Part shown: positions 40,999 to 48,691 of the stretch, piece after piece
Position numbering within the stretch: position 1 is the first letter of the stretch
How the letters are laid out: every line of letters begins with the position of its first letter
DNA from: Pseudodonghicola xiamenensis DSM 18339
GTDB lineage: Bacteria > Pseudomonadota > Alphaproteobacteria > Rhodobacterales > Rhodobacteraceae
Reading direction: 5' to 3'
NCBI RefSeq assembly: GCF_000429365.1
Contig: NZ_AUBS01000010.1
Coordinates: forward strand, 1 to 64,000
DNA: 64,000 nt
Made by a program: the position numbers and the translations under genes
The notes under the pieces: generated by a model
Databases searched by the model: none
What the model was told of the DNA's origin: nothing
The model's input: the letters and a program-made list of their open reading frames with translations, nothing else

Positions 40999-41853
40999 TT
41001 ACTTGACGAAAGCATCCCGGTTCTCGGCGACGAAATCGGCAAATCGGCGCGCCGGGCGTCCCATCACATCGCTGACCGTGGTCTCGATGCCGGCAAGGTA
41101 GCCCTTGGGCGCGATGGAAGCCAATTCGACCATGGCTCTGGCGACCTCGTCCTGCATTCCGCCAGCCACCATGCCCGCCTTGGCATTTTCGGCCGACAGG
41201 GGTGCGCAGGTGACAGTGCGCCCGGTCACCCTGGACAGGAGGGCGGCGATATCTTCTCCGGTAAGAGCTTCGGGCCCGGTCAGACCAAGAGCCTTGCCTT
41301 CGTAACCCGGAGCGGTCAGCGCCTCGGCGGCGACATCCGCGATGTCGCGGGCGTCGATCCAGGCCACGGGGCCGCCCAGATCGTCATAGTACACGGCGTC
41401 CTTTGCAATGTTACCGGTCTGCCACAGCAGGTTCTGCATGAAATAGGTCGGCTGGACAAAGGTCCAGTCAAGGCCGCTTTGCTTCAGCAGCTCCTGGGTT
41501 TCGGAATGCCACTTTCCAAAGGTCAGCCCCGCCTTGGGCGACGCGCCAAGCCCCGTGGCCACAACGATATGGCGCACGCCCGCGGCCTTGGCCGCCTCGA
41601 TCACGTTCGCCTTCCACTGGCGCATGTTCAGATGGGCAGGCGTGACCAAGTATATCTTTTCTGCATCGTCACAGGCCTGCGCCAGCGCGGCAGGGTCCGT
41701 GAAATCCGCTGCGACCGCCTCGCATCCTTTGGCCCTTAGCGCATCTAACTTGGAGGGGGCGCTGGTGACAGCGCGCACGGACGCGCCTTTTGCCAGAAGC
41801 GTATCGACGAGGGGCGCGCCAGTCGTGCCCGTGGCTCCGAAAACAGTGATCAT
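40999..41853 (-). CDS. NmrA-like NAD(P)-binding protein
   Basis: Atypical SDR of the NmrA/HSCARG type, 284 aa. The N-terminal nucleotide motif is TVFGATGTTGAPLVDTLLAK (residues 3-22). There is no YxxxK catalytic pair in the usual place. The DWTFVQPTYFMQNLL segment is typical of NAD(P)H azoreductase/NmrA-type proteins. The function in the operon is unclear: redox sensing or quinone/azo reduction are the family roles. The ATG at 41853 overlaps the stop of the synthetase gene. Confidence 0.8.
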   Translation of the reverse strand: MITVFGATGTTGAPLVDTLLAKGASVRAVTSAPSKLDALRAKGCEAVAADFTDPAALAQACDDAEKIYLVTPAHLNMRQWKANVIEAAKAAGVRHIVVATGLGASPKAGLTFGKWHSETQELLKQSGLDWTFVQPTYFMQNLLWQTGNIAKDAVYYDDLGGPVAWIDARDIADVAAEALTAPGYEGKALGLTGPEALTGEDIAALLSRVTGRTVTCAPLSAENAKAGMVAGGMQDEVARAMVELASIAPKGYLAGIETTVSDVMGRPARRFADFVAENRDAFVK

Positions 41854-43787
41854 GACTTTTCCTTTTGCAGGTCTGCGATGGGCTGAATGGTTTCCGGGTT
41901 GCTGATCGACGACAGATCGCCCGGATCTTCACCGAGAAAGGCGGCACGCACGACACGGCGCATGGTTTTCATGCTGCGGGTCTTGGGCAGGGCCTCGACA
42001 AAGTGGATCTCGCGCGGGCGGAAGGGTTTCGAGACGATCTCTCCGACCCGATCCTTGAGCCGCTCCACAAGCTCTGCGTCAGGCGTGACGCCCTGGGCTG
42101 CCACACAGACGCAGACGACGGCCACGCCTTTGATGTCATCAGGTGCCGCGATGGCAGCGGCGTCCACCACCTCTCCGCTCTCGGTCAGCGCCGCCTCGAT
42201 CTCGGGCGGGCCGATGCGTTTGCCGGCGATGTTCAGCGTGTCGTCGGACCGGCCCAGGATATACCATGTCCCGTCCGGATCGCAGCGCACCCAGTCGCCG
42301 TGCCGCCAGAGGCCGGGGAAGGTGGACCAATAGGTTTCAAGGTAGCGATCGCGGTCCCCCCAGATGGCCGGGGTCAGACCCAGAGGCGGCTGGGTCACGA
42401 CCAGTTCGCCGACCTCGCCCGGTGCGGCTTCGCTGCCGTCCTGGCGCAGAACCTTGGCCCCGACACCCATGGCCTGGGCCGAGAATCCGCCGGGCTTGAG
42501 CTCGTGCAGCACGGTCGAGGTCAGGATCGCGCCAAAAAGCTCGGTCCCGCCCGAGATGTTCAGCGGCACCGCGCGGCGGCGACAGATATGATCCAGTTGC
42601 CAAAGCCAGGCATCCTCGGTCCAGGGTTCGCCGGTCGAGGCGACGATGCGCAGGGACGACAAGTCGTAGCCCGACAAAGTTTCAGTATCCTGCGTCATGA
42701 ACTGCCGTACCAGGGTCGGGGCCACGCCGAGATGCGTGACCTCCATCTCGGACGCAAGACGCAGCAGCCTGAAGGGATCGCCGGGCATTGATGGTGCGCC
42801 CTCGGCCAGCACCAGAGTCGAACCGGACAAGAGCACCGACAAAAGGGTGAGCGGCCCCATGACCCACCCCATGTCGGTCATCCAGAGGTGCCGGTCATCC
42901 CGTTTCATGTCGAGGCAAAGCAAGAAATCGGCCGTGGCCTTCGCCTGCACGCCCAAATGGGTATGCACGACGCCCTTGGGCCGTCCGGTGGTGCCTGACG
43001 TATAGGCGATCAGAAAGGTGTCATCGGCACTGACGGGAACGGCGGCAAACTCCGGACTGGCGCGGCCTATGGTTTCGCTCCAGTCCAGATCGCGGGCGGA
43101 ATCGGCTACCGCACCGCCGAACCGTCGCAGGCTGATCACGGTATGAACCGATGGCACGTCGGTCAAAGCCTGGGCAAGGGTCGCCTCCATCCAGACCGGC
43201 TTGCCTCGCCGGGGTGTGGCATCCGCTGTCAGCACCGCCACGGCATCCGCGTCGTTCAGGCGCGATACGATGGCATGAGGCGCAAAACCGGAAAACAGCG
43301 GCACCGCAACCGCGCCCAGCCGGGCAATCCCCAGAAGCGCGGCCTCGATTTCGGGGATCATCGGCATATAGATGCCCACCGCCTGACCGGGCCTTACACC
43401 GCGCGCGGCAAGGGCCGAGGCGACGCGGGAGGCTTCGGCGGTAAGGTCGGAATAGGTCCAGCGACGGCGGCTTCCGTCTTCACCGACCCAGTCGATTGCG
43501 ACCTTGTCGCCCAAGCCATCGGCAATTCGGGCGTCAAGACAGGTTTCCGTCAGATTCAAAGTACTCCCGAGGGCCCACCGGATCGATTCGGGCCCTTCGG
43601 AGATATCTCGCAACCGGCTGTAGGGCCGCGCGAACCGTATCCCGGCATGGTCAATGATCTGGCCCCAGAACCAGTCTGGGTCTTCATTCGAACGGCGGAC
43701 GAGTTCCTCGTAACTGTCAATGCCGCAGCCCCTCAGAAATGAGGTCAGCGTGCTTGTCCGCTGGATGTCAGAGCCTGGCTGAAACAT
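41850..43787 (-). CDS. Acetyl-/acetoacetyl-CoA synthetase-like acyl-CoA ligase
   Basis: AMP-forming ligase of the acetyl-CoA-synthetase group, 645 aa. It has IAYTSGTTGRPKGVVHTHLG (about 260-279), NISGGTELFGAIL for the A5 region, LWRHGDWVRCDPDGTWYILG and GRSDDTLNIAGKRIGPPEIE. The C-terminal catalytic Lys lies in LPKTRSMKTMRRVV, where Met replaces the usual Gly before Lys, so acylation control at this Lys may differ. An N-terminal ACS-type domain (DPDWFWGQIIDHAGI) is present. The ATG at 43787 has AAAGGTT upstream. It is the second gene of operon E, 114 bp after the BadH-like gene, with a hairpin between. Confidence 0.83.
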   Translation of the reverse strand: MFQPGSDIQRTSTLTSFLRGCGIDSYEELVRRSNEDPDWFWGQIIDHAGIRFARPYSRLRDISEGPESIRWALGSTLNLTETCLDARIADGLGDKVAIDWVGEDGSRRRWTYSDLTAEASRVASALAARGVRPGQAVGIYMPMIPEIEAALLGIARLGAVAVPLFSGFAPHAIVSRLNDADAVAVLTADATPRRGKPVWMEATLAQALTDVPSVHTVISLRRFGGAVADSARDLDWSETIGRASPEFAAVPVSADDTFLIAYTSGTTGRPKGVVHTHLGVQAKATADFLLCLDMKRDDRHLWMTDMGWVMGPLTLLSVLLSGSTLVLAEGAPSMPGDPFRLLRLASEMEVTHLGVAPTLVRQFMTQDTETLSGYDLSSLRIVASTGEPWTEDAWLWQLDHICRRRAVPLNISGGTELFGAILTSTVLHELKPGGFSAQAMGVGAKVLRQDGSEAAPGEVGELVVTQPPLGLTPAIWGDRDRYLETYWSTFPGLWRHGDWVRCDPDGTWYILGRSDDTLNIAGKRIGPPEIEAALTESGEVVDAAAIAAPDDIKGVAVVCVCVAAQGVTPDAELVERLKDRVGEIVSKPFRPREIHFVEALPKTRSMKTMRRVVRAAFLGEDPGDLSSISNPETIQPIADLQKEKS

Positions 43788-43861
43788 TCGCAACCTTTCT
43801 AGAATGGAAAAGGGCCGCACAAAAGGCGCGGCCAGTCGGGAAGGTAACTCTTGGCACGGTT

Positions 43862-43895
43862 TGGCAGCAGCGCCTTGAGTCCGGCGCTGCTGCCA
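43862..43895. other. Strong intercistronic hairpin in operon E
   Basis: A perfect 13-bp stem, TGGCAGCAGCGCC (43862-43874) and GGCGCTGCTGCCA (43883-43895), has an 8-nt loop and lies just after the SDR stop at 43901 on the minus strand. No T-run follows in the direction of transcription (AACCGTG). It is probably a processing or attenuation element that raises the first gene relative to the rest. Confidence 0.65.
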
Positions 43896-43900
43896 GCGTT

Positions 43901-44662
43901 TTAACCGTGCATGGACAAGCCGCCCGAAACCGAAATCACCTGACCGGTGATGAATCCCGCGTCGTCGGACGACAGGAAGCAGATGATGCCAGGGTAATCC
44001 GTCGGCTGCGCAAGACGCTTCATCGGAATCGCCCGCTTGAGACCTTCGGCGATCTTTTGACCGGCCTCGCCTTCGGCAACCTGAGCGAACAGCGGCGTAT
44101 CGGTCGGGCCGGGTGCGACCGCGTTCAATTGAATACCTTTACGCGCCAGTTCGCGCGCTACGGTTTTGGTGAACGAGATGATGCCACCCTTGCAGGCCGA
44201 ATACACGGCCTCGCCGGATGATCCGACGCGTCCGGCGTCGGAGGCGATATTGACCACACGGCCGCCGCCGTTCTTGACCATGCCCGGAAGCACCGCGTGA
44301 TGCATATTCAGCGGACCGTAAAGATTGATGTCGATGATCTTCTTCCAAAGGTCGGGATCGGTGTCGAGGAACGGTTTGATCACGTCCCAGCCCGCGTTGT
44401 TCACCAGCACGTCAATCGGTCCGCCGGATTCGAACTCGGCAACGGCGCTGTCGACCTGGGCACGATCGGTAATATCCGCCTGAAATGCCGTCGCTTTTCC
44501 GCCGGATTCAGTGATTAGATTGGCGGTTTCATCCGCTCCGGCTTTGTTCAGATCGAAAACGGCGACTTCGGCACCCTCCGCGCCAAACCGTTCGCAAACC
44601 GCTCGGCCAATGCCGCTCCCACCGCCGGTCACGACGACCCGTTTTCCACTCAACCCTCGCAT
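43901..44662 (-). CDS. BadH-like SDR (2-hydroxycyclohexanecarboxyl-CoA dehydrogenase family)
   Basis: SDR of 253 aa, very like BadH of alicyclic-acid degradation. It has VVTGGGSGIGRAVCERF (about 10-26), VFDLN for NAD preference, NNAGWDVIKPFLDTDPDLWK, LYGPLNMHHAVLPGMVKNGG, the catalytic Ser/Tyr/Lys in DAGRVGSSGEAVYSACKGG and the end GFITGQVISVSGGLSMHG. BadH oxidises the ring hydroxyl of 2-hydroxycyclohexane-1-carboxyl-CoA; relatives act on other 3-hydroxyacyl-CoAs. The ATG at 44662 has AGGAGGACCTCC. It is the first gene of operon E, divergent from the tandem TetR gene and facing operator O3. Confidence 0.82.
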   Translation of the reverse strand: MRGLSGKRVVVTGGGSGIGRAVCERFGAEGAEVAVFDLNKAGADETANLITESGGKATAFQADITDRAQVDSAVAEFESGGPIDVLVNNAGWDVIKPFLDTDPDLWKKIIDINLYGPLNMHHAVLPGMVKNGGGRVVNIASDAGRVGSSGEAVYSACKGGIISFTKTVARELARKGIQLNAVAPGPTDTPLFAQVAEGEAGQKIAEGLKRAIPMKRLAQPTDYPGIICFLSSDDAGFITGQVISVSGGLSMHG

Positions 44663-44724
44663 GTGGAGGTCCTCCTCTTCCTTTGAACCTTGAAAAGATT
44701 TTGATTCGACACTCTCTCCGGTGT

Positions 44725-44752
44725 ATTCTAACAGTTGTTAGATTTATTGCAA
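44725..44752. promoter_or_regulatory. Divergent promoter with perfect operator (site O3)
   Basis: The 16-mer TCTAACAGTTGTTAGA at 44727-44742 has perfect 7-bp arms around GT. For operon E (minus) -35 TTGCAA (44752-44747) and -10 TAGAAT (44730-44725), 16 bp apart, lie on either side; the -10 is a five-of-six match and overlaps the left arm. The same site lies only 9 bp before the ATG of the tandem TetR gene, so autoregulation is likely. Confidence 0.85.
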
Positions 44753-46152
44753 TGGACAGCCTCATCTACAGCAAGTACCGACAAGCGATGGCACGACAGG
44801 TTGAAGATACCAGGATAGTTAATGACGATCTGAGCAAGTCGGAGAGGACCCGCGAAGCCATACTCGCTGCGGCCGCTCGACTTTTTCGGAATGAAGGCTA
44901 TCACGCAACGACGATGCGCGACATCGCGCAGGAAGCTGGCATTGAGGCTGGCAGCATTTATTACCATTTTCAATCCAAGGACCAGATTCTGAGCGAAGTT
45001 CTCGATCTTGGCGTCCGTCAGCTATATCAGGCGGTCAGTGAAATCGTTCGGTCGGCACCGACAAGTTCGGAGGATTTTCGCAAGACTTTCGGACTGCTGA
45101 TTGAAACACACCTTACCTACCTATTGACCGACAGCGACTTCACGTCAGCCAATATTCGGAACTATCCGATGTTGTCGGACGAAACACGCGCCCCGCATCG
45201 CGAATTGCGTGCATCATATGCGGGTGCATGGGGCAAATTCCTGAATGACGCCAAACGCGCCGGCCACCTTCGAAGCGACATATCCACTGCTGTGATCCGC
45301 CAGTTCATCCTAAGTGCCATGAACTGGACCGTAGAATGGTACGATGTCGACAAGTATCCGGTGCGCATCCTCGCGGAACGAATGAGTAAGCTGATACTTG
45401 ACGGAATGTGTCCACATCGCAAGGCGGATACCGAAGGCTTGAAGCTGTGCCCCGCCACTCCCGCTAAAACCCCGGATCCCGACAGCAAGGCGGCTAGGAC
45501 CCGTGCAGAAATTCTAAAGGCCGCAGCGCGCGTTCTGAGGGACAATGGTTACAAGGCGACCACGCTGAGAAAGATCGCGGAAGAAGCGGGCATGAAAGCG
45601 GGCAGCGTCTATTACCATTTCAACTCCAAAGAAGCGATCGTTGACGAAGTTCTAAACGCCGGACTGAGGGACTTGCTATCAGGTGTCGAAGCCGCCGTTC
45701 GGAAATTCGATGCCCCGTACGATCATCACGCCAAGATAGCGACTGCAATCTGGGCGCACCTGGATTTCCTCTTCAAGGCAAGCGAATTCACCTCGGCGAA
45801 TATCAGAAGCTATGGAATGCTCCCCAATCATTTCAGGGAGAGGCACAGGGGTATTCGCCATGAGTATGGAAAACTCTGGGATTGGATACTCCGTGAAGCT
45901 CAGGACGACGGTGCCATACGGTCGGATATCAAGATCGTCCCCTTGCGCCAGGTGATGTTGGGTGCCTTAAACTGGACGGTGGAATGGTTCGACCCGAACA
46001 AGGCAGGAGTGGAAGGATATCTATCACTGCCTGAATTCTCCAGCATGCTCATCAATCTGTTACTGGAAGGCATTTGTAACCGGGAAGCGGCCCCGTCCAC
46101 AGGACAAGGTAGCCCTGAAAGCGGTTGCCCCGGTCAGACCAGAAGGAAGTGA
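44752..46152 (+). CDS. Tandem double TetR-family regulator
   Basis: A single chain of 466 aa holding two complete TetR proteins. Module 1 (about 30-220) has its helix-turn-helix at 33-76 (MRDIAQEAGIEAGSIYYHF). A 25-residue linker rich in Pro and Lys follows (221-247). Module 2 (248-445) has its helix-turn-helix at 250-292 (LRKIAEEAGMKAGSVYYHF). The ligand/dimer domains are also repeated: FTSANIR at 130-136 and 346-352, NWTVEWYD at 191-198 and NWTVEWFD at 407-414. Both resemble the single TetR at 60695. TetR repressors normally act as homodimers, so this may be a covalent pseudo-dimer. An upstream in-frame TTG at 44683 would place the operator inside the gene, so ATG 44752 is preferred. It converges with the thioesterase at 46134, overlapping by 19 bp. 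Confidence 0.87.
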   Translation: MDSLIYSKYRQAMARQVEDTRIVNDDLSKSERTREAILAAAARLFRNEGYHATTMRDIAQEAGIEAGSIYYHFQSKDQILSEVLDLGVRQLYQAVSEIVRSAPTSSEDFRKTFGLLIETHLTYLLTDSDFTSANIRNYPMLSDETRAPHRELRASYAGAWGKFLNDAKRAGHLRSDISTAVIRQFILSAMNWTVEWYDVDKYPVRILAERMSKLILDGMCPHRKADTEGLKLCPATPAKTPDPDSKAARTRAEILKAAARVLRDNGYKATTLRKIAEEAGMKAGSVYYHFNSKEAIVDEVLNAGLRDLLSGVEAAVRKFDAPYDHHAKIATAIWAHLDFLFKASEFTSANIRSYGMLPNHFRERHRGIRHEYGKLWDWILREAQDDGAIRSDIKIVPLRQVMLGALNWTVEWFDPNKAGVEGYLSLPEFSSMLINLLLEGICNREAAPSTGQGSPESGCPGQTRRK

Positions 46153-46535
46153 TACAGCCCTTCGGCAACCGCCTTTTCCCGATCCGTCTGCCAGCTGAGC
46201 ACGCTGACGCTTGCCATCCGCTTGCCTTTGCGCGTGACGTTAGCGCGGGCAAAAAGCGGTCCCTTCACACCGGGTCTGAGGTAATCGACGGTCAGGTTGA
46301 TCGGCTTGGCCGGAACGTCGGCGAAATCGGGCTGTACCGCGATGGCGGCAGTGGCCTCCATAAAACTCGCGATTATGCCGCCATGGTAGTACTCCATGAT
46401 CGGGTTACCGATATGGCGGTCATCAAAGGTCATTTCCGCCTCAGCATGGAGACTGTCTAGACTTCTGACCTCAAAGTTGAGAAATCGGAAGAACGGCACC
46501 CGGGATACATTGGCATTGACAGTTTGCACGTCCAT
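46134..46535 (-). CDS. Hotdog thioesterase
   Basis: Small hotdog-fold protein, 133 aa. It has YYHGGIIASFMEATAAIAVQ (about 49-68), the helix with the HGG entrance typical of PaaI/YbgC-like thioesterases, then INLTVDYLRPGVKGPLFARA, a conserved DYLRP strand. It ends in the operon after a second thioesterase; its ATG at 46535 overlaps that gene's stop in TGATG. The two are related in sequence (DYLRP, HGG) and may form a heteromer. It is the last gene of operon F. Its 3' end overlaps the convergent tandem TetR gene. Confidence 0.82.
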   Translation of the reverse strand: MDVQTVNANVSRVPFFRFLNFEVRSLDSLHAEAEMTFDDRHIGNPIMEYYHGGIIASFMEATAAIAVQPDFADVPAKPINLTVDYLRPGVKGPLFARANVTRKGKRMASVSVLSWQTDREKAVAEGLYHFLLV

Positions 46536-47017
46536 CACGAGGTTTTTCCTTTTTTCATTGCGTCAAACAGGCTGGTTTCGCCGCGCGTCAATGCAAACGA
46601 GGCGGTTCCCCTGGCTATTTCAGCATCCTCATGGCCCGCGAACCAGACGCTGCCGGAATTGAAGGCGATGTGACGGGTCTTGCGAAAACAATGCGCTTGA
46701 ACGATGACATCCGCGCGCGAACGGGCCGGGCGCAGGTAATCAACTCTGAGGTCAAGAGTGGCCATGGTACTGACGCCTTCGATGGCAACAAAGTTCGCCA
46801 GTCCAAAGACACTGTCCAGAAGTGCCGTCAGGATACCACCGTGGAGCAGCGATTGTTCCGCATCGACGCAAAAGTCCGGATTGAACGGCATCCGAACCCG
46901 AACACCTTCGGTCGAGACCTCTTCGATCTCAAGCGCCATATGCGTTATCAGACCCTTGCCGCGCGCATTCCACATCTGCGCGATTTGCTCCATCTTCTTT
47001 TGGGTGATGTCTGACAT
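46535..47017 (-). CDS. Hotdog thioesterase
   Basis: Hotdog-fold protein, 160 aa. The motif LLHGGILTALLDSVFGLANF is at about residues 57-76, with LDLRVDYLRPARSRADVIVQ following. It is longer at the N-terminus than its neighbour at 46134, with which it is translationally coupled. The ATG at 47017 has AAGGAAAGA. Together the pair probably removes acyl groups from dead-end CoA thioesters; the specificity is not readable. Confidence 0.83.
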   Translation of the reverse strand: MSDITQKKMEQIAQMWNARGKGLITHMALEIEEVSTEGVRVRMPFNPDFCVDAEQSLLHGGILTALLDSVFGLANFVAIEGVSTMATLDLRVDYLRPARSRADVIVQAHCFRKTRHIAFNSGSVWFAGHEDAEIARGTASFALTRGETSLFDAMKKGKTS

Positions 47018-47029
47018 GCGATCTTTCCT

Positions 47030-47833
47030 TCAACGCCCCGTGAAATTGGGTTTTCGTTTTTCGACGAACGCAGCAACCGCCTCGTGGTGGTCTTCGGTCT
47101 GATGCATGAGCGCCTGATAGGCCGCCGCGGAATTCAGGAAATCCGGCAGGTCCATCCGTTCGGCATTGCGCATCAGACGCTTGGCGACCCGCACCGCGCG
47201 CGGCGGTTTCGCGGCGATGACAGCGGCCCGTTCGCGGGCCCGTTCCATCAATTTTTCATGAGGCACAAGTTCAAGCACCATACCAAGCTCCAGCGCTTCC
47301 TTGGCCTCGACCATGCGCCCTGAGAAGGTCAGATCGGCGGCCTTCTGGTGGCCCAGACGACGCAACAGGAACCAGCTGCCCGCATCGCCCGGAATGATTC
47401 CGAGATTCAGAAACACTTCGCCGAACCTTGCTTTTTCCGACGCGATGCGCATGTCGCACATCATGGTCAGGTCGCACCCCGCGCCCACCGCCGGGCCGTT
47501 GACTGCGGCGATGGTCGGAATATCCATGTTGTAGAGCGCAAGCGGCAGCCGCTGCACCCCATCAACATAGCTCTGCGCCGCCGCCAGCGGCTCCTTGCGG
47601 AACACGCTGTCGGGATCGTTCATTTCCTTGATGTCGCCGCCGGCACAAAAGGCCGGGTCGGCGCCGGTCAGGATCATCACGCTGACCTGAGGATCGGCCT
47701 GAACCTTGGCGAAGGTCTCCAGAAGGGCAGCGATCATGTCGTTTCCGGTGACCGGATTGCGCCGCTCGGGATCGTTCAGCGTAACCGTGGCGATCCTGTC
47801 GGAAACCTCCAGAAGGACCGGATGTTTACTCAT
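47030..47833 (-). CDS. Enoyl-CoA hydratase/isomerase, PaaG-like
   Basis: Crotonase-fold protein, 267 aa. The oxyanion segment is AFCAGGDIKEM, and the second segment GAGCDLTMMCDMRIASEKAR lacks the first catalytic Glu of classical hydratases (Asp there). The loop reads FLNLGIIPGDAGSWFLLRR, with GDAGSW resembling the PaaG/isomerase type rather than the hydratase type. It may be an enoyl-CoA isomerase or act on a cyclic substrate. ATG 47833, with GGGGAG upstream, is preferred over 47842. It overlaps the end of the SDR gene by 8 bp. Confidence 0.82.
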   Translation of the reverse strand: MSKHPVLLEVSDRIATVTLNDPERRNPVTGNDMIAALLETFAKVQADPQVSVMILTGADPAFCAGGDIKEMNDPDSVFRKEPLAAAQSYVDGVQRLPLALYNMDIPTIAAVNGPAVGAGCDLTMMCDMRIASEKARFGEVFLNLGIIPGDAGSWFLLRRLGHQKAADLTFSGRMVEAKEALELGMVLELVPHEKLMERARERAAVIAAKPPRAVRVAKRLMRNAERMDLPDFLNSAAAYQALMHQTEDHHEAVAAFVEKRKPNFTGR

Positions 47834-48680
47834 TCTTGCCATCTCCCCTTTTACGTTTCTCGAACATCGCGGGGTCGATCATGTCCCGCGCGTCATGACC
47901 CATATGCAAGGTCTCACCGCCGTCTACATAAATGTCTTCTCCGGTGATGAAACCGCCAAGTTTCGAGGCCAGGAAAATGATCGTGCCTGCGATGTCCTCG
48001 GCCGCCCCCATCCGGTTTAGCACCGAGCGGTTCAGCTTTTTCCACTGTTCCGGCGGAATCGGATAGCGGCCAAGCGCATCGGTCTTGATCGTGCCGGGTG
48101 CAACGCAGTTCAGGCGGATGCCGTATTCGCCCCATTCGGCGGCCAGCGTTTTCATCATACCCGTCACACCGGCGCGGGCGGCGACGGTGTGTGTAAAGCC
48201 GGTAAGCGCGGTGCGCGCCGAGATGGCGGTGACAAACACAACCGATCCCCCATTGTCGTACATGAAGTGATCGGCAGCGGCGCGTGTCATTTGCCAAGAC
48301 CCTATCAGGTTGTTGCGGATCACGGCTTCGAAGCCCTTGTTGGTGATATCGCGGGCGGCCGCGATATACTGGCCGCCGGCATTGTTCACCAAAACATCCA
48401 ACTGCCCATAGTGGTCCTTGATCCGCCCCATCGCGGTTTCAATACTGTCCTCGTCGCGGGTATCTCCGGGCACGACAAAGGCCTCGCCCCCCGCCGACCG
48501 GATCATCTCGGCGGTCTCCTCCAGCGGCTCTTCCCGGCGCGCGAACAGCGCAAGCCTGGCCCCGCAAGAGGCCATTTCGATCGCCGTCGCCCGGCCCATT
48601 CCGGATCCGGACCCCGTGACCAGGGCAACCTGGCCCGCCATGAGATCCGACGCGTAACGCCTTGATTTCGCTTCGCTCAT
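47826..48680 (-). CDS. PECR-like SDR (trans-2-enoyl-/2,4-dienoyl-CoA reductase type)
   Basis: SDR of 284 aa resembling peroxisomal trans-2-enoyl-CoA reductase and 2,4-dienoyl-CoA reductase. It has VTGSGSGMGRAT (about 21-32), FARRE pointing to NADPH, NNAGGQY instead of the plain NNAG, and TAISARTALTGFTHTVAARA. In this last stretch the usual YxxxK catalytic pair is missing (HTVAAR), as in the PECR group. The C-terminus has GGFITGEDIYVDGGE. It would reduce an enoyl- or dienoyl-CoA with NADPH. It follows the dehydrogenase by 11 bp; the ATG at 48680 has GGGGGCGG. Confidence 0.82.
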   Translation of the reverse strand: MSEAKSRRYASDLMAGQVALVTGSGSGMGRATAIEMASCGARLALFARREEPLEETAEMIRSAGGEAFVVPGDTRDEDSIETAMGRIKDHYGQLDVLVNNAGGQYIAAARDITNKGFEAVIRNNLIGSWQMTRAAADHFMYDNGGSVVFVTAISARTALTGFTHTVAARAGVTGMMKTLAAEWGEYGIRLNCVAPGTIKTDALGRYPIPPEQWKKLNRSVLNRMGAAEDIAGTIIFLASKLGGFITGEDIYVDGGETLHMGHDARDMIDPAMFEKRKRGDGKNE

Positions 48681-48691
48681 GTTCCGCCCCC

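Noticed and set aside
44683..44751. Upstream TTG start for the tandem TetR gene
   Set aside because: It would place the operator and the operon E promoter inside the coding region and adds 23 residues without family similarity.
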